A DNA stretch of 64,000 nucleotides from Proteromonas lacertae (GCA_002245135.1 NGBS01000299.1:124001-188000); one strand, 5' to 3'. Numbered from the stretch's first letter, positions 46,913 through 60,500 are shown. The notes: generated from the sequence alone by a model not told the origin. Translations and numbers: made by a program.

Positions 46913-48562
46913 ATGAATAAAACTCCCATAGGAATTGATCTCGGTACTACATTCTCATGCTGTGGAGTATATAAATCAGATAAAGTAGATATAATAGCAT
47001 ATAATAGCGGAAAAAGGACTATACCTTCAGCTGTGTATTATAACCCAGAAACAGATGAAATTGTTGTTGGTAGTGGTGCAAAAGATGATGCATCGAAAAG
47101 TTTAAAGGTTATTTATGACTCAAAGAGATTAATCGGCAGAAGTTTTGATGATCCTGTTGTTCAGAACGATATGAAACATTGGCCTTTTAAGGTAATCAAC
47201 TGTGATGGTGTTCCTAAAATTGAAACTACATATAATAATGCTACTGTAAAATTGTCAGCAAGTGATGTATCTTCAGAGATTTTGAAATGGATCAAGAAAC
47301 AAACTGATACATTCATAGATGAACACAAAGAAAATAGAAAAACAAAAGCAGTTATAACAGTTCCAGCATATTTTGATAATGAACAAAGAAAAGAAACAAA
47401 AGAAGCTGCAGAAAAAGCTAACTTGGAGGTAATTCAAATATTAAATGAACCAACAGCAGCAGCAATAGCATATGCCTATCAGAAAATGGGGAAGAATTTA
47501 AAAGAATTATCGAGGATGGGTGAAGATATATTTCTAATTTATGATTTTGGTGGTGGAACTTTTGATGTTTCAATTATCAAAGTATTCTATGATTTGAAAT
47601 TCATTCAAGTGCTAGCAACTGATGGAGATAGTCATTTGGGAGGAGAAGATATTGATCAAAGATTAATAGATTATTATTTAAAGAAATATAAAGAGATTAA
47701 TGGAACTGATTTTTTACCAAGTAGTAAATCTCATCCTGATTATGATAAATTAATGAAAAAGGTGATGAGGTTGAAAGTGTTAGTTGAAAGTGCAAAAATG
47801 ACTCTAAGTGATTCGCTTGAAACAACAGTAGATTGGTCAGTATTTGAAGATGAAGATGATAGTGTAAAGAAATTGACAAGAGCAAATTTTGATGCAATTT
47901 GTGAATTAGGTCAATTCTTTACTCCTGAAGAAATCAGTGAAAGGAAATATAAGAAGATATATAGCAGTACAATGGACTTAGTAGATAAAACCATTAAAGC
48001 TGCAAATTTAGAACATAAAGATATTGATAGAGTGATATTGGTTGGAGGATCTAGTAAAATAGTAAAAATTAGTGAATTATTAAGAAAGAAATTCCCAAAA
48101 GAGACTGTAATATCTAAAGATATAAATCCAGATGAAGTTGTAGCTCATGGTGCTACTCTCTTTGCTAATATTGAAGGTTTAAAATTTGCTGTTTCTGATG
48201 TTATTTCTCATAACATCTATACTAATATATTTGAAAATGGAAAAGATGATTTTGATTTAATTATTCCAAAGAACACATCACTTCCCCATCAATCTCTACA
48301 TCCTAAAACATATGGTACTTTTGAAGATAAACAAGGGTTTATGTACTTTGATATTTATGAAGGAGATGAGAATGGTAAGAAGAAATTAGAAAGTAAAAAG
48401 TTGGATTTGAAAGTTGATCATAAAGATAACAAAGCTGGAATGTACTATGTATCTTGTATATTTAATGTGGATAAAAGTGGGATTTTAACTGTTGAAGCTA
48501 CAGATTTACAAACAAATGAAACAACAACACTTTCTGTTCAACTCGCAGTAAGAAGTTTATAA
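46913..48562 (+). CDS. Short divergent Hsp70-like protein lacking the C-terminal lid
   Basis: Single exon, 549 residues, against about 640 for a cytosolic Hsp70. The ATPase domain is complete: GIDLGTTFSCCGVY, TVPAYFDNEQR, NEPTAAAIAYAY, IYDFGGGTFDVS and ILVGGSSKI. After about residue 420 it departs from the family: DVISHNIYT replaces the usual linker and substrate-binding start, and only a beta-rich part remains (FDLIIPKNTSLP, FYIYEGDE-like FDIYEGDE, GILTVEATD). There is no helical lid and no EEVD or HDEL end. It may be a non-canonical Hsp70 acting as a regulator or a chaperone with altered substrate handling; intactness of the ATPase argues against a pseudogene. Confidence 0.85.
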   Translation: MNKTPIGIDLGTTFSCCGVYKSDKVDIIAYNSGKRTIPSAVYYNPETDEIVVGSGAKDDASKSLKVIYDSKRLIGRSFDDPVVQNDMKHWPFKVINCDGVPKIETTYNNATVKLSASDVSSEILKWIKKQTDTFIDEHKENRKTKAVITVPAYFDNEQRKETKEAAEKANLEVIQILNEPTAAAIAYAYQKMGKNLKELSRMGEDIFLIYDFGGGTFDVSIIKVFYDLKFIQVLATDGDSHLGGEDIDQRLIDYYLKKYKEINGTDFLPSSKSHPDYDKLMKKVMRLKVLVESAKMTLSDSLETTVDWSVFEDEDDSVKKLTRANFDAICELGQFFTPEEISERKYKKIYSSTMDLVDKTIKAANLEHKDIDRVILVGGSSKIVKISELLRKKFPKETVISKDINPDEVVAHGATLFANIEGLKFAVSDVISHNIYTNIFENGKDDFDLIIPKNTSLPHQSLHPKTYGTFEDKQGFMYFDIYEGDENGKKKLESKKLDLKVDHKDNKAGMYYVSCIFNVDKSGILTVEATDLQTNETTTLSVQLAVRSL

Positions 48563-48623
48563 ATTATTTCTTTATATTTTTATTTCTTTATATTCTAGAA
48601 TTTAAAAACTCAACAATAAAAAA

Positions 48624-49933
48624 TCAAATTAATATATTCGGATTAATATTCATATCTAAACTACTTCTTCTACTCATACTTTTTCTTGATATTTCATTAA
48701 ACGAATTAAGTGTACTCAATATCAAATCTCTTTTTCTTAAAGATTTCTCTAATTCAGAACATTTTTTTATACTTGAGTTATAATCTTTCATCAAAGAATC
48801 ATATTTCTTTTCAGCTTCCAGTTTCTATTCATAATAATAATCAATATAATTCAATACTTGTCCATTTATATCTGTTAGTTTCTGTGAAAATTCAATATTC
48901 AAACTACAAACAGCATTATACTTCTCCAACAATGTAGCATATTCTTCATCCAGATTCTTTTTCTATTAATACAATATATATATATTTTAACCATAATGAT
49001 ACATCAACTAACAGTTTATTATATTTCTCTTGTAGTTCTTTGTTAGTATCATATTCATCTGCCATTACATCTTCTACTCTTTGAAATTTATGGTATAAAT
49101 CATCTATTACTCCTCCTGTTGATTTATTCTCTACAGATAGTTTATGTAGTTGCATATATAATGATATATTTTCATTTTGCAGAAGTTTTTGTGATTCTCT
49201 TGATTTTTGATATTTTACTATTCACAAAATATAAAGAATTATATAAAATACTTCTAATATTTTCTAATTCATTATTCAATTTACTAATCAACAATTGTTT
49301 CTTCTCATACATCTTGCAATATAAATTATTTTCTTCGATTGATAGTTTGTTACAAAGTTTTTCAAATAATGCATTATCCAATTCTCTAAATACTTCGATC
49401 AGTTTCTCTTTCTCTCTACCATTGTAACATTTAAGGAAGAATAGGATGGTTTCTCTACATTTCATTATTTTTGAGTAATTTATGTCTTGACATTTTTCAT
49501 TTGGAGTATGTAGTGTTTCGTTTAGTCTTATATCAAAATCTTTTGGTAATTTGTAGATTTTATTGTTTTGAGACTCTTTGTTTTTGTCTGGAGAGTTGCA
49601 CGTAAGTAGAGTGCATGTTGAACATCCATGACCATGTAAATTTAGCGAAGAGCTTAAGGGTTTAGCTAATATGTATATTTATAAAATATACGTGATAAAA
49701 ATGAATGAGATTTTGAACATTTACTACTATTAGTATATTCTACTCGCTTAGTCGCTGATTGGGACCTCTTTGGCAGAACTCCTGCAGATCTACAAGAACG
49801 ATATAAACGAGGATGCAGTTTCTTAATAAATAACTGATCATTAATCCTAAAAATATATTAATACACTATACTCTCCTTCATCCAATGTATTAGTGAGCTC
49901 AGTCAGTATAGAATCTGAATGTTGTGATTTCAT
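48624..49933 (-). CDS. Coiled-coil protein, 383 residues
   Basis: Six exons (49933-49872, 49846-49692, 49665-49252, 49217-49003, 48962-48858, 48824-48624) joined by introns of 25-40 nt keep one frame. Start MKSQHSDSILTELTNTLDEG. Residues 75-100 have several Cys (HGHGCSTCTLLTC). From about 140 to 350 the protein is one long Glu/Lys/Leu helix with heptad-like spacing (ENENISLYMQLHKLSVEN, EELQEKYNKLL type blocks). C-terminus is Ser/Arg-rich (SRKSMSRRSSLD). No named family; probably structural. The frame only closes when all five introns are removed, which supports the model. Confidence 0.72.
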
Positions 49934-50089
49934 TCACAAATATACTACAACTATACAATTGAATGTCTATATTAAATGAAATAATCTTTTGTAACAACGA
50001 CAAAAAAAAAAGTAGTCAAACAATAATCAAACCAACACATAATAAACAAAAAAGAAATCTAACGAACTATTTAATAATAAGATAATAAA

Positions 50090-51374
50090 TTATTCAACTG
50101 ACTCATTTACTTTCCCAGGAATATTGCTAGTATTATTAAACGATGATCCATCATGTTCATGGAAAGATTTCATAATTTGAGTTAACTTAGATGAATGTTG
50201 AACTTGCAAAGTTGATGTTGATGGCATGGGCTTAATAACAACAGTTTTAGGATTTATAGCTCTAGTTAATGTCCTAGAAACAGAAAAATTAATTGACCTA
50301 TCATCATCTTCATCATTTGTACTGATTTTGCTTGTATATGATGAATTAACTCTTGATCTAGACCTTGTAGGAGTACAAGCATTCTGTGGAGCACGGCCAC
50401 ACATTATTGTAGATGTAGTGGTTGTAATATCACCATTCTTTTTAACATAATCAATCAATGGATTTTCTTTTCGATTGATATTATAATGATATTGAAAAAT
50501 AATCTTATAATATTGTATTAAATTGGCTAATATCTCATTCTTGTGTATAATATCTAACTCATAATCATATTTATAAGGATATGGATCTCTATTGATTAAT
50601 CTCTTTATTTTATTACTACATGATTCACATGGCATTATTCCATTATTCTCAGCTTTGTATGATTCTCTATAGAATATATGTTGTAATCTTCCATGTATCT
50701 CTTTTCTTCTATGTTTTGACTTTATTATTAAGCATTGAATCTCATGGTGTATTTTCTGCCATTTGTATATTGCTATTGGATGTTTCTTTAAGAAGTTTTT
50801 AAATTGTTCAAATGGTAATGGATATTCTGATGCATGTTTCTTTCGAAAGATTTCTAAATATTTTTCGTTGGCTGTATCTGATAACACTGTCATTGCTATT
50901 TCCTATATTATTATATTTATATAATTAATTAATACAAGTGAAATTGAACCTTCATAATTAAATCCATATATTGTAATGATCACTAGTATTAATATCATAT
51001 ATGAAGTAAGTATACACATTATAGATACATCTAAAGGAAGAAAACCAACACAACATATAAATCTGAAAAAATGTTCCCATTCCAATTCCTCTATACATGG
51101 ATATACTGTATATTACTATACTATATGCAACAAAATATCTTTTTATGAAAGTTATATTATCACATTTCACTTTATGACAAAATGATTCATAAGTAATAGA
51201 AATTGCACATCTAAGAGTAATAAATCTATATACCCTTTACAAAACTCTTTATATATATTAAAAACATCACTCACCTCCCTTTCGTTAACTACGCAATTAA
51301 ATAACGACTATTATACAGAAACAGAAACAAGCTATCCTTTTGGATTCTTGAGACAGATATATAGTTGAGGACAT
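50090..51374 (-). CDS. F12, a dispersed and strongly diverged F-family member
   Basis: Exons about 51374-51317, 51288-51234, 51210-51122, 51090-50936 and 50902-50090, 389 residues. It aligns with the array family from end to end: FNEREVSDVFNIY matches LNNYEISxxQYxYL, FIKRYFVAYKELEWEHFF matches FKYYFxIY with FFxFLCLF, DVSIMCILTSYM matches the IRVLLSVCGI block, FRKKH matches the FLKKH/NEQH point, and PCESCSNKIKRLINRDPYPY matches PPESCxxK...PPPYY. Introns at 51289-51316 and 51091-51121 are at family positions; one of 23 nt (51211-51233) is unique. The PPxY and RYGYSRR motifs are lost. The 5' end is uncertain: I used MSSTIYLSQESKR, which leaves no counterpart of family exon 1. Confidence 0.7.
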
Positions 51375-51507
51375 ATAAATAAATTAGATTAGATGAGTAA
51401 TTCTTACAGACTGAAAAAAAATAAACCATAATTATTGTGTGAAAAATATTTTCATACACCACATTTTCTCAAACATATTTGATTTCATTCGTTTTTCTAT
51501 TTAAACT

Positions 51508-54500
51508 ATGAATGAGTTTTATATTACATTTATATTGTTTTCCATGCTATTTTATCAATGTGTATGTATAAAAATAGGGTTATTAGAAGATACATCCACA
51601 TCTGGTAGTAATTCAAGAATTACCAACGCATTTACTAAATACAGTGATGCTGCAAAACGGTATAGTGACAATGTAAAGTTTGAAACGTTTCAATATAATT
51701 ACCAAAGTGATGACTTTTCAACTTTATGGAAGAATATCGAAAATAATGTAACTGGTGTTGATGTTATAGTATCGTCATGTAGTTTCCTACTGCATGATAC
51801 TTCCATTGACAAATATTCAATTATTTCTGACTCATCTGTGACTATGTGGTGTGGTATTGAAGATTATTTTTCACTTTGTATTAAAAATATATATTTTTAC
51901 AGTTCAAGTAAAGCTTTCATTTATAGATGTATAATTTTTTTATTATTTTATACATCACTAGTTGCAGAATACCTATTATATTATAAACCAGACCGGAAAT
52001 TACTCATCTTATCAGATGAATCAAGACAATCATCAAGCTATTATAAATACTTTAGAGATGTTGTTAATGCATTAGAACTTGATTCGATAGTTGATAATAT
52101 TACAGTTTCTTTACCAATGACAAGTAGTGAACATAATACAATAATTTCAAAGTTAAGTACAACAGTTGAAGTGGTGGATTTATTATCAGAAGCAAATGCA
52201 AAAACACTGATTTCACTATCAACAACTGGAATTACATTTTATCATTCACCATTATTACCAGAACAAGATAGTCTTGTTGATGCTGCAAATACTCATTATC
52301 ATTTACTATCTGTAATAGACAGTTATGATCTTCCACCATCAAAATTAAAAGATTTGAGAAATATCTTATATCCAGCTGCTTCAAATACTCATTTACATTA
52401 CGATGAAGTTCAATTTACTTCTGTTTTCTATATTGTTTTTCAAATATTTTCTAGAATTAGAAACAGCAATTATCGTGCTATTATTGGATCTTCATTATTA
52501 TTAGAATTCACAACTTATATTGATAAAATAAAAATAATGAATGATTTTCATTTTGATACTGATTATTATATTGGTAAATATGATAGTATTACAGGAAAAT
52601 TAGAATATGAGTATACACAAACTAATAATTGGTATGATGTTTATTACATTTATGGAAAACCGAATATACAATATCAATGTAATTATTATAATGAAATATC
52701 CACTACAACTGGCAAATCAAAATCAACATCTGTAATATTTGTGTTTTTTATTGATTTGACTTACTCTGAAAAAGATATTAATGAAAACATGTATGTATTA
52801 ATGATGATGATGCAAGAAGTGTCGAATATTGTTAGAAATGTATAATATATTTACATTATTTTACAAACTTTATAGGGAAATATTTCATTTTCATCAGATA
52901 TAGTAGTTGAGCCAGCAATAATACCATATAGTCCTGATTCTAGTAAATTACCTGCAATAATTGGGCAATTAGCTGGTTATGTTGTGTCAGGGAGAGCAAG
53001 TGGAGTGTTTGTAATAGTTCCTGGTGAAGATAAGATAAGAATGATTAATGGTATATATACTTTAGTTTATTTATTGTTGTATAGATATTTCAAGCGTTCC
53101 TTTCCCAATATTGATATATCATATTGGTGTAGAAGAAGGAGAAAAATGTAATAGTAAAGTAATATTTGCAGGAACATCATGTGGACAAGAAGCCAAAATA
53201 ATATTAGAAATGCTTAGATCTGAAAAAATGAGTATGGTTTATATAGTCGCATCATTAACACCAGTTTCTCAAACTTGTATGAAAGTGATGGAATTTACAT
53301 TTGCAGAGAATGGAATAGAAGTTGTTGGAAGTATTGATATTCTTGGTGTTAAGAAAGAAGATGGAATTCCTGTAGCACAAGCAATAGAAGGAAGTTTAAA
53401 GGAAGATGATCCATTTTATATTATTAATCTAGCAGAAGGAAAATATTATCCTGCTATAATACATGGACTAGCTACTATAGGTGCAGATTATTATCATACT
53501 ATAAATGCTTTGATTAATGAATATGATATCAAGTCTGTAGATCAAAATGAACTAGATGATAGTGGTATACAATATTTTGTAACTGTCTTTCATAATGGGA
53601 TGAAAGGAAGTTTGATGGACGAAATTAAAGGAGTAGTGACTAGTAGAATTGGTAGAAGTAATGATGTTTTTATTACTTCCAATTTTTTCATTGTTCATAA
53701 TCTGTTTAAATTGTATGTGAAGGCTGTAACCTATTCACAATCAACAGATCCTATATATTATCAAAAGTATAGTTATTCACTTTATGTTATTTCTAGATTT
53801 TTTTACAATTATCCTATTATCAATGAGAATGAAATATATTTGATTTCATCAGCAAATTATGCAGATACACAATTATATATTTTATCTTTTGATGTATATA
53901 TATATATATATATATTATTTCTTATAGTCAAATGGTTATGAACAAGTTCGTGAAAGTAGAGGTGTTTTCCGTTCATCTGCATTTATTAATCGAACTATTC
54001 AATGTAATTTCGTTCAAATTTATTCTGGTATTTATTATATAAATATAGATGTATAGATTTAAATTATGATAACATAAATAAGAATGACGCATATACAGTG
54101 ATTGTGTTATTTAATCCATTTGATAATTCTCATGCTAGTTATATTATTGATTTTGAGTTTATTTTTCAGATTATTAATGAGTTGAAGATAAACGGAAGAT
54201 CTCTTTTAATCAGGTATTACACAGTGAATGAAACAGATGAGGAAACATATATAGATGCTATTGAAAACTCATATGAAGAGTATGGTGATGATTTGTTATG
54301 TTTTATTACATCTTTATCATATCTTTTTTATTATTTTATTTGATTGGTATTGTAGATTTCTTAATTACATTGTAAAGCAGAAATGGCTGCATCATTCGCA
54401 TTTGTATTAGAAGATATTGACAGATTGTTACTTATTCCACCACAAGTTGAAGAAGCAATTTGTTTAAAGAATATTATTGTGGTATAAGTACAATATTTTA

Positions 54501-57500
54501 ATGTTGTGTAGGTTGGACCAGTTTTATTTCAAAGAATATTATTTGGTATTATTGAAATGGTGAGATTAGTACAGAATCTTTTAATTGTTACTGATGAACC
54601 ATCATATTTTGCTACTGTAATTAAATTCATCAAAGTCTATTCTTCAAGATTAGGAGTTACTTGTTGTTTAAATGATGTTGTTGATTATCATAATGAAGTT
54701 ACTTCTAGTCAATTAATTAAAGCTATAGATGATGGTTTTTCTACTGTAAATCATGGAGCAATAATACTATTATCAAAAGATTATACTGAAGATGTTTTAG
54801 AAATGATTTATAATTCGAAATACAATAATCATGATGTTTGGCCTGTAATTGCTTATGATGTTGATGAAAAAACGGTCAAAGAATCTACAAACCCTGAAAT
54901 ATGGGAGAATATTTATATTCCAGGAATTTATATGCCAGATAGAGAAAATAATGAAAATGTCATTCTTAGAAGATATTTAAATAAGTTCTATGGTAGGAGT
55001 TATAAAATCCTTACTAATAATATAATGACTATGTATGAATCATTGTTGTTTGTGAAGAATGCAGTTGAAATGACCTATTCAGTTAGTGCTCATATTCTTA
55101 AGAAGGCAATGTATGGTAGAAAGTTTAATACTCCAGAAGGATTAATCGCTCTAAGAGAATCTAATCATTTTGATCATTATGTATCTGTTGGTAAAGTTGT
55201 TAATATTACAGGAGAAATGGAGTTAGTTTCATGGTTTCAATTCAGTGAATCAATTATTCCAACAGTTTATTTACCTTTATTTGAAGGTGGCTATTTCATT
55301 TGCGATGCTAGTAGTGATAATTCTACAGGAAAAACAGTTGAAAAATCAATAACATTTTTGTTTATAGGTAATTATAATAATGAACCTGATGAATCTTTCA
55401 GAATATTGTTAATATTGCAAGGTATGGTGAATAGTGTAAATTCAGAAGGTGGATTGTTTGGTTATACTGTTGTATATTGTTGTTTCTTTATTTTGGTTAA
55501 TAGGAATTAGCTACTCTTACATGTGTGAATAATGAAACTGCTGCTTCAGCTGTTGCTATACAATCTGTTGGTTTAGGATCAGCAATTGTAATGAGTAATT
55601 GTGATTCACATGATCAAAAATTGTTATATGAAGCATTTAAAACTGTTCATTTAACTATTTTATCTTTTGGAGAGAATATAGGAGGAGAATGCATTGAGAA
55701 TATGTATTTTTATTAATCTGTTTATATTTATAGGGTATATGCTCATTCTTCTCCATATCAAGATGTTATCACTACAATGATAGAATTCATTCAAAAAGAA
55801 TATAATTCATATTATCTTATCACTGTGAAAGATCTAAGTTTATATAAAAGATTTGAAGTAGCAGATAAATTTTTAGATGTTTTATCACAGAGATATAATT
55901 ATAGTATTATTGAAGATGCTAATACTGTTGATGATGCATATATTGAAGAAATAGTATATAAGGCAATAGATTTATTTGGTAATGAAGGAGGATTAATATT
56001 TACTTTTTTACCAGCCAATTTAGTCAAAAGACTCATGAGAGTATATAAAATATATACATCAAAGCTATTGTATGAAGGTAATATATTCTTTGCATATTAT
56101 GGTGATTTAAATTATGATGAATTAGCTTATTCTGACTGTATTGGTAATTATATGGTTGCGCATTACAACCCATATAACACAAGTAAAGAGAATATTGCCT
56201 TTAAAACATTGATGGGTGATTCATTTAGAGGATCTGAATATCGCTACTCTGATATATTAGCTTACAGCGTATTTTTGTTATGGAAAAATCTTGTTCTATC
56301 AGCACATCAATTGTCAGTTGAAGCAATAACAAATCAAATGAAAAGTGTGTCAGTTAATTCTCCATTAGGTGTTATTAGCGTTGATGAATCTCAACATTTG
56401 AAACAATCAATTTTCATTATAAATATTGCTGAAGAATATAATGATTCATTAGTTACACATATTTCTCAGAATATTAGTGGAAATCCTTTCTTTGAGGCTT
56501 TTAATTCAGAATCAGTAAGTTTATGTGATTTAGAAATTAGAAAAACTAATAATTACCAACCAAATTTATATTATGTAGGTATATCATTACCATTAGATAA
56601 ATTATCCACTTCAAATGCTATGTATATTTTAAGAGGTGTTTTAAGTGGAATTGAATATGTAAATAGTAAAATATCAAAATCCACTGATTTATATATTGTT
56701 CCATATATTTTGAAAGATGAAAATGATGAAGATTTATATTTAGAATCTGTAGAAGCATATGGTAAATTATTGGCAAAACACAATAATACAATTAGAGGAG
56801 GAATAATTATAGGAAGTGGAACATTATATCTTTTTATAAGTATTTATTTTTACACTTAGTAATTCTTAATTTTATTTACAAATTTTATAAATGCAACAGA
56901 TTTATATGAAGAATATAATATTATATACTTTTTTGTTGGAAGATATCTTGGTGCTACTTGTGAAAAGAATATTGTGTATATGACCGAATCAATCTATAAT
57001 AACGTATATATTATATTTATTATATATATAGTTTGTGTTTATCAATTCAATTGTAAGTTTTGGAAAAGAGACAATATGTATAACATATGATAAATCTGAA
57101 TTGTCAACATCAATTTATACATATTTAAAAACACAATTAGAGAGAATAGGAAAAACTGTAATTGATATTATGTTAAGTGAAGATAGATCTAATACAGATG
57201 GAGCGTTAGTAACATTACCAGTTTTAATGCCAGATGGTGGAGTTATCGTTAGTTTGTTGCAAGGAAAATTGTCGAAAGAATTACTTATATCATTGTACAA
57301 ATATAATCTTCAAGAACCTGATTATCATATAATGTGTTATTTCTATGATTCAATTGTTACTACTTATTATCTAACAGCTCCATTAAATACATATGTTTGG
57401 ACTTATTTTGCTGATACTGATTCTCAACAATATAAATTTATAAACAGTATATTTTCTAATATGTTATATTCTGATGAAAAAGCACTTTTATCATTTGCTG

Positions 57501-60500
57501 TGATGGAATTATGGTGTAATGAAGTTATAATGAATAATAATCGAGATATGAAATATTTACTTCAGAATATGTATGATAAAACATTAAATACAGTAATGGG
57601 TAATATCAAATTTGAAACATCTAATACTATTAGTAATACACTTAGTCTTTTCTATTTTAATGGAAAACTAAACGTGTATTATGATTCTAGCTATTATGTT
57701 AGAGTCACTGTTTATAACTTTTATAGTGAGAAAGTTTTAACGTGTGATTGGATAAAAAATAAAGATACAGGTGGTATAAATGAAAAAAGAATTATTAAAA
57801 TAGCATTATTACATAGTGTGTATGGAAGTGAAGCACCATTTGCTAGAACTTGGTTTTTAGGTTTTGAAATAGCAGCACAATACATTAATCAAATAATTAC
57901 TAATTCCATTTTAGTAATAAAAGTGTTTAATGATGATTCTGATATATCTAAAAGAAGGCAACAGTTAGAACTTATATATGAAGAATATAGTGATGTAGAA
58001 GTGATTTTTGGATGTAGAACTTATCAATGTTTATATCAAGTCGAAGATATTATTAAAAGACATCCAGATAAGTTATTTATTAGTACAGCAAGAAGTGTAG
58101 GAATGAAATGTAATAAGAACATAATTATAACTGGAGGAACACCAAATCAATTCTTAGAACCTGCTATTAATCATGCAATATCATTTGATAAATATTCAAA
58201 ACTGTATTTCATTGGTATGAATGATACATTCTGTCATACTTTATATGATATGATGCAATCTATATATGGAGGATTAATTAAAGTAGCTGGTGCATTTTTC
58301 GTTGAAGACACTCAATATGTTGTTGATGTATCAAAATTGTATGAAGCAAAAGATGCGTTAGGTGATTCTGGTTTATTTATAGTTGCATTATCATCGTCAA
58401 TCCTTATTAATTTTGTAAAATCCTTCAACAAATATCAATTTGATAAACAGAAATATGGTATTTTTACATTAATCAATGAACCAAATGAATTAATTCAAAA
58501 TGTTTCACCAGAAGAATATGAAAATATATATTTCATTGGTTCATATTTTAAAGGAATGGAAACAAATTATTCTGATGTGATATATTATTATATGTCTAAT
58601 AATAATTATAGTGTATCATTCACAAAATCATTTCAAACGTTTATGTTATGGAGTGATTCATATTTTGATTTGAATAAGACAAATCCAACAGTTGATGAAA
58701 TGAGAAAAAGAATGTATGTTACTCCAATTAAAGGAATCAGAAATAGAGTGCAATTACATACCAATAATTATTTAATTCAATCAGTTTTAACAATCCAAAT
58801 GCAAAAAGATGGAACATATGATATAATTGTACCAGAATCTGATCTTATTATCCCTAGAGATTTTGATATACTTTATGAGAAATCATACAATTGGAAATGT
58901 GACTTTAACACTGGAGAAATTGTACATGACGATGTTAGAATGATTCTATTTGCTTTGTCTTTATCTGGTGAAGATAATGATTATTATAAAGGAGTAGTAA
59001 GTGTTATTGAGATATTCATTAATACTGCATCTAATGAGAATATCTTACCATATCTATTATCTTACATAGTGAAAGATATTAAATCTGATGATGATACTTG
59101 TATTAACGTTATTAATCAATATAAATCAAAAGTAATAGCAGTTTTTGGTACACCAACAAAACTGTGTGCTGAATCAATTGATTTTGATGATAGTAATGTT
59201 TTATTCTTCAATTTTGGTATAAGATCTGGAGATGTATGCAAAAGAAATTATTTTTACACTTATTTGGATATATCTCAATACAGTGAACCAATAAGTTCAA
59301 TTGCATATACTAATACGAATGGAATAGCTGTAATTGGATGGGAAAGACATGCTAGTTATGTTGCTGATTTATTAAATACATTATTATCTGATATATTATG
59401 GGTAAAATATGTAACAATTAATACTGATCCGTATGAAATTTTAAATGATCCAAGTGTAACTATTCATGCAGATATGGCAATTATATATTGTGGGCCATAT
59501 GATTTTAATAGAGCATTCCAAAAAGTATTAATGGAAAAAGGATATGGAATAGGTGACATAGAATACATTTCATTTACTGATAGTATGAGTAATATTGATG
59601 GATTAGATCTAACTACATATTATTATTCACCTTACTTTTTAGAAATTGAAAGTGAGAGTAATAAGAGATTTAGTAATTTGATTACTAATTTAGTAGGTAG
59701 TTTAGATTTATCTTTTGAAATGGAAGTATTGTATACTAGTGTATATTTTATATCTTTCACCTATATATTTTTTTATAGTTGGTTATGTATTATAAAGTAC
59801 TTCAAATTGTCATTGATACAGATAATAGTAATGCAATTCTTAATGAACTATTAGCTCTTAGTTTTGATTCTCCAGAAGGTGTTGTTTCATTCACAAAAGA
59901 CCATCACTTGAAACATTCCATTAGAAATTTTGATGTTATGAAAGGTGGATTAGGTAGTTATGAAAGTAGTTTTGTATCAGGAGAAGCATTTTTATATAAC
60001 TATTCTTTACCAACACATAGATTCTGTATATTTGATAAGAATCTGCCAGTGATAAATAGCAAAGAAGTTAATTATTTTGCTTTAGTATTATCTAATTTTG
60101 ATAGTGAATATTACCTATTACATGCTGCTTTATATGCTGTAAATGTGATTAATAGGGATGGTGGATTAGGTGGTAATTATATAGGATTAAAAACCTATTA
60201 TTGTTCATATGAATATGAGGATTGTTATAATCATATATTACAGTATCAAATTGATGAAAATGTCCTATTTATTATTGTTGGAAATAGTGATGATGCACTT
60301 TATTATTATTACGATAAAATGAGAAAAAATAATGAAACTGAGTATTTTCTAATCGATTTTCCTCAATCAAGTCATAATCTTTGTAATGATTTAGGATTTC
60401 ATTTTTCTGCTACTGAAAATCAAATAGCAGAATCTGTTGGTGTATCTTTCAGTAGAAACTGGAATTAGAGTGTTCATAGTATATTCTGATAGATATAAAT

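Noticed and set aside
51877-51901. A 25-nt GTATTAAA...TACAG intron in receptor exon 1
   Set aside because: Its removal breaks the frame needed at the next junction (51929-51961), so I kept the sequence as exon.
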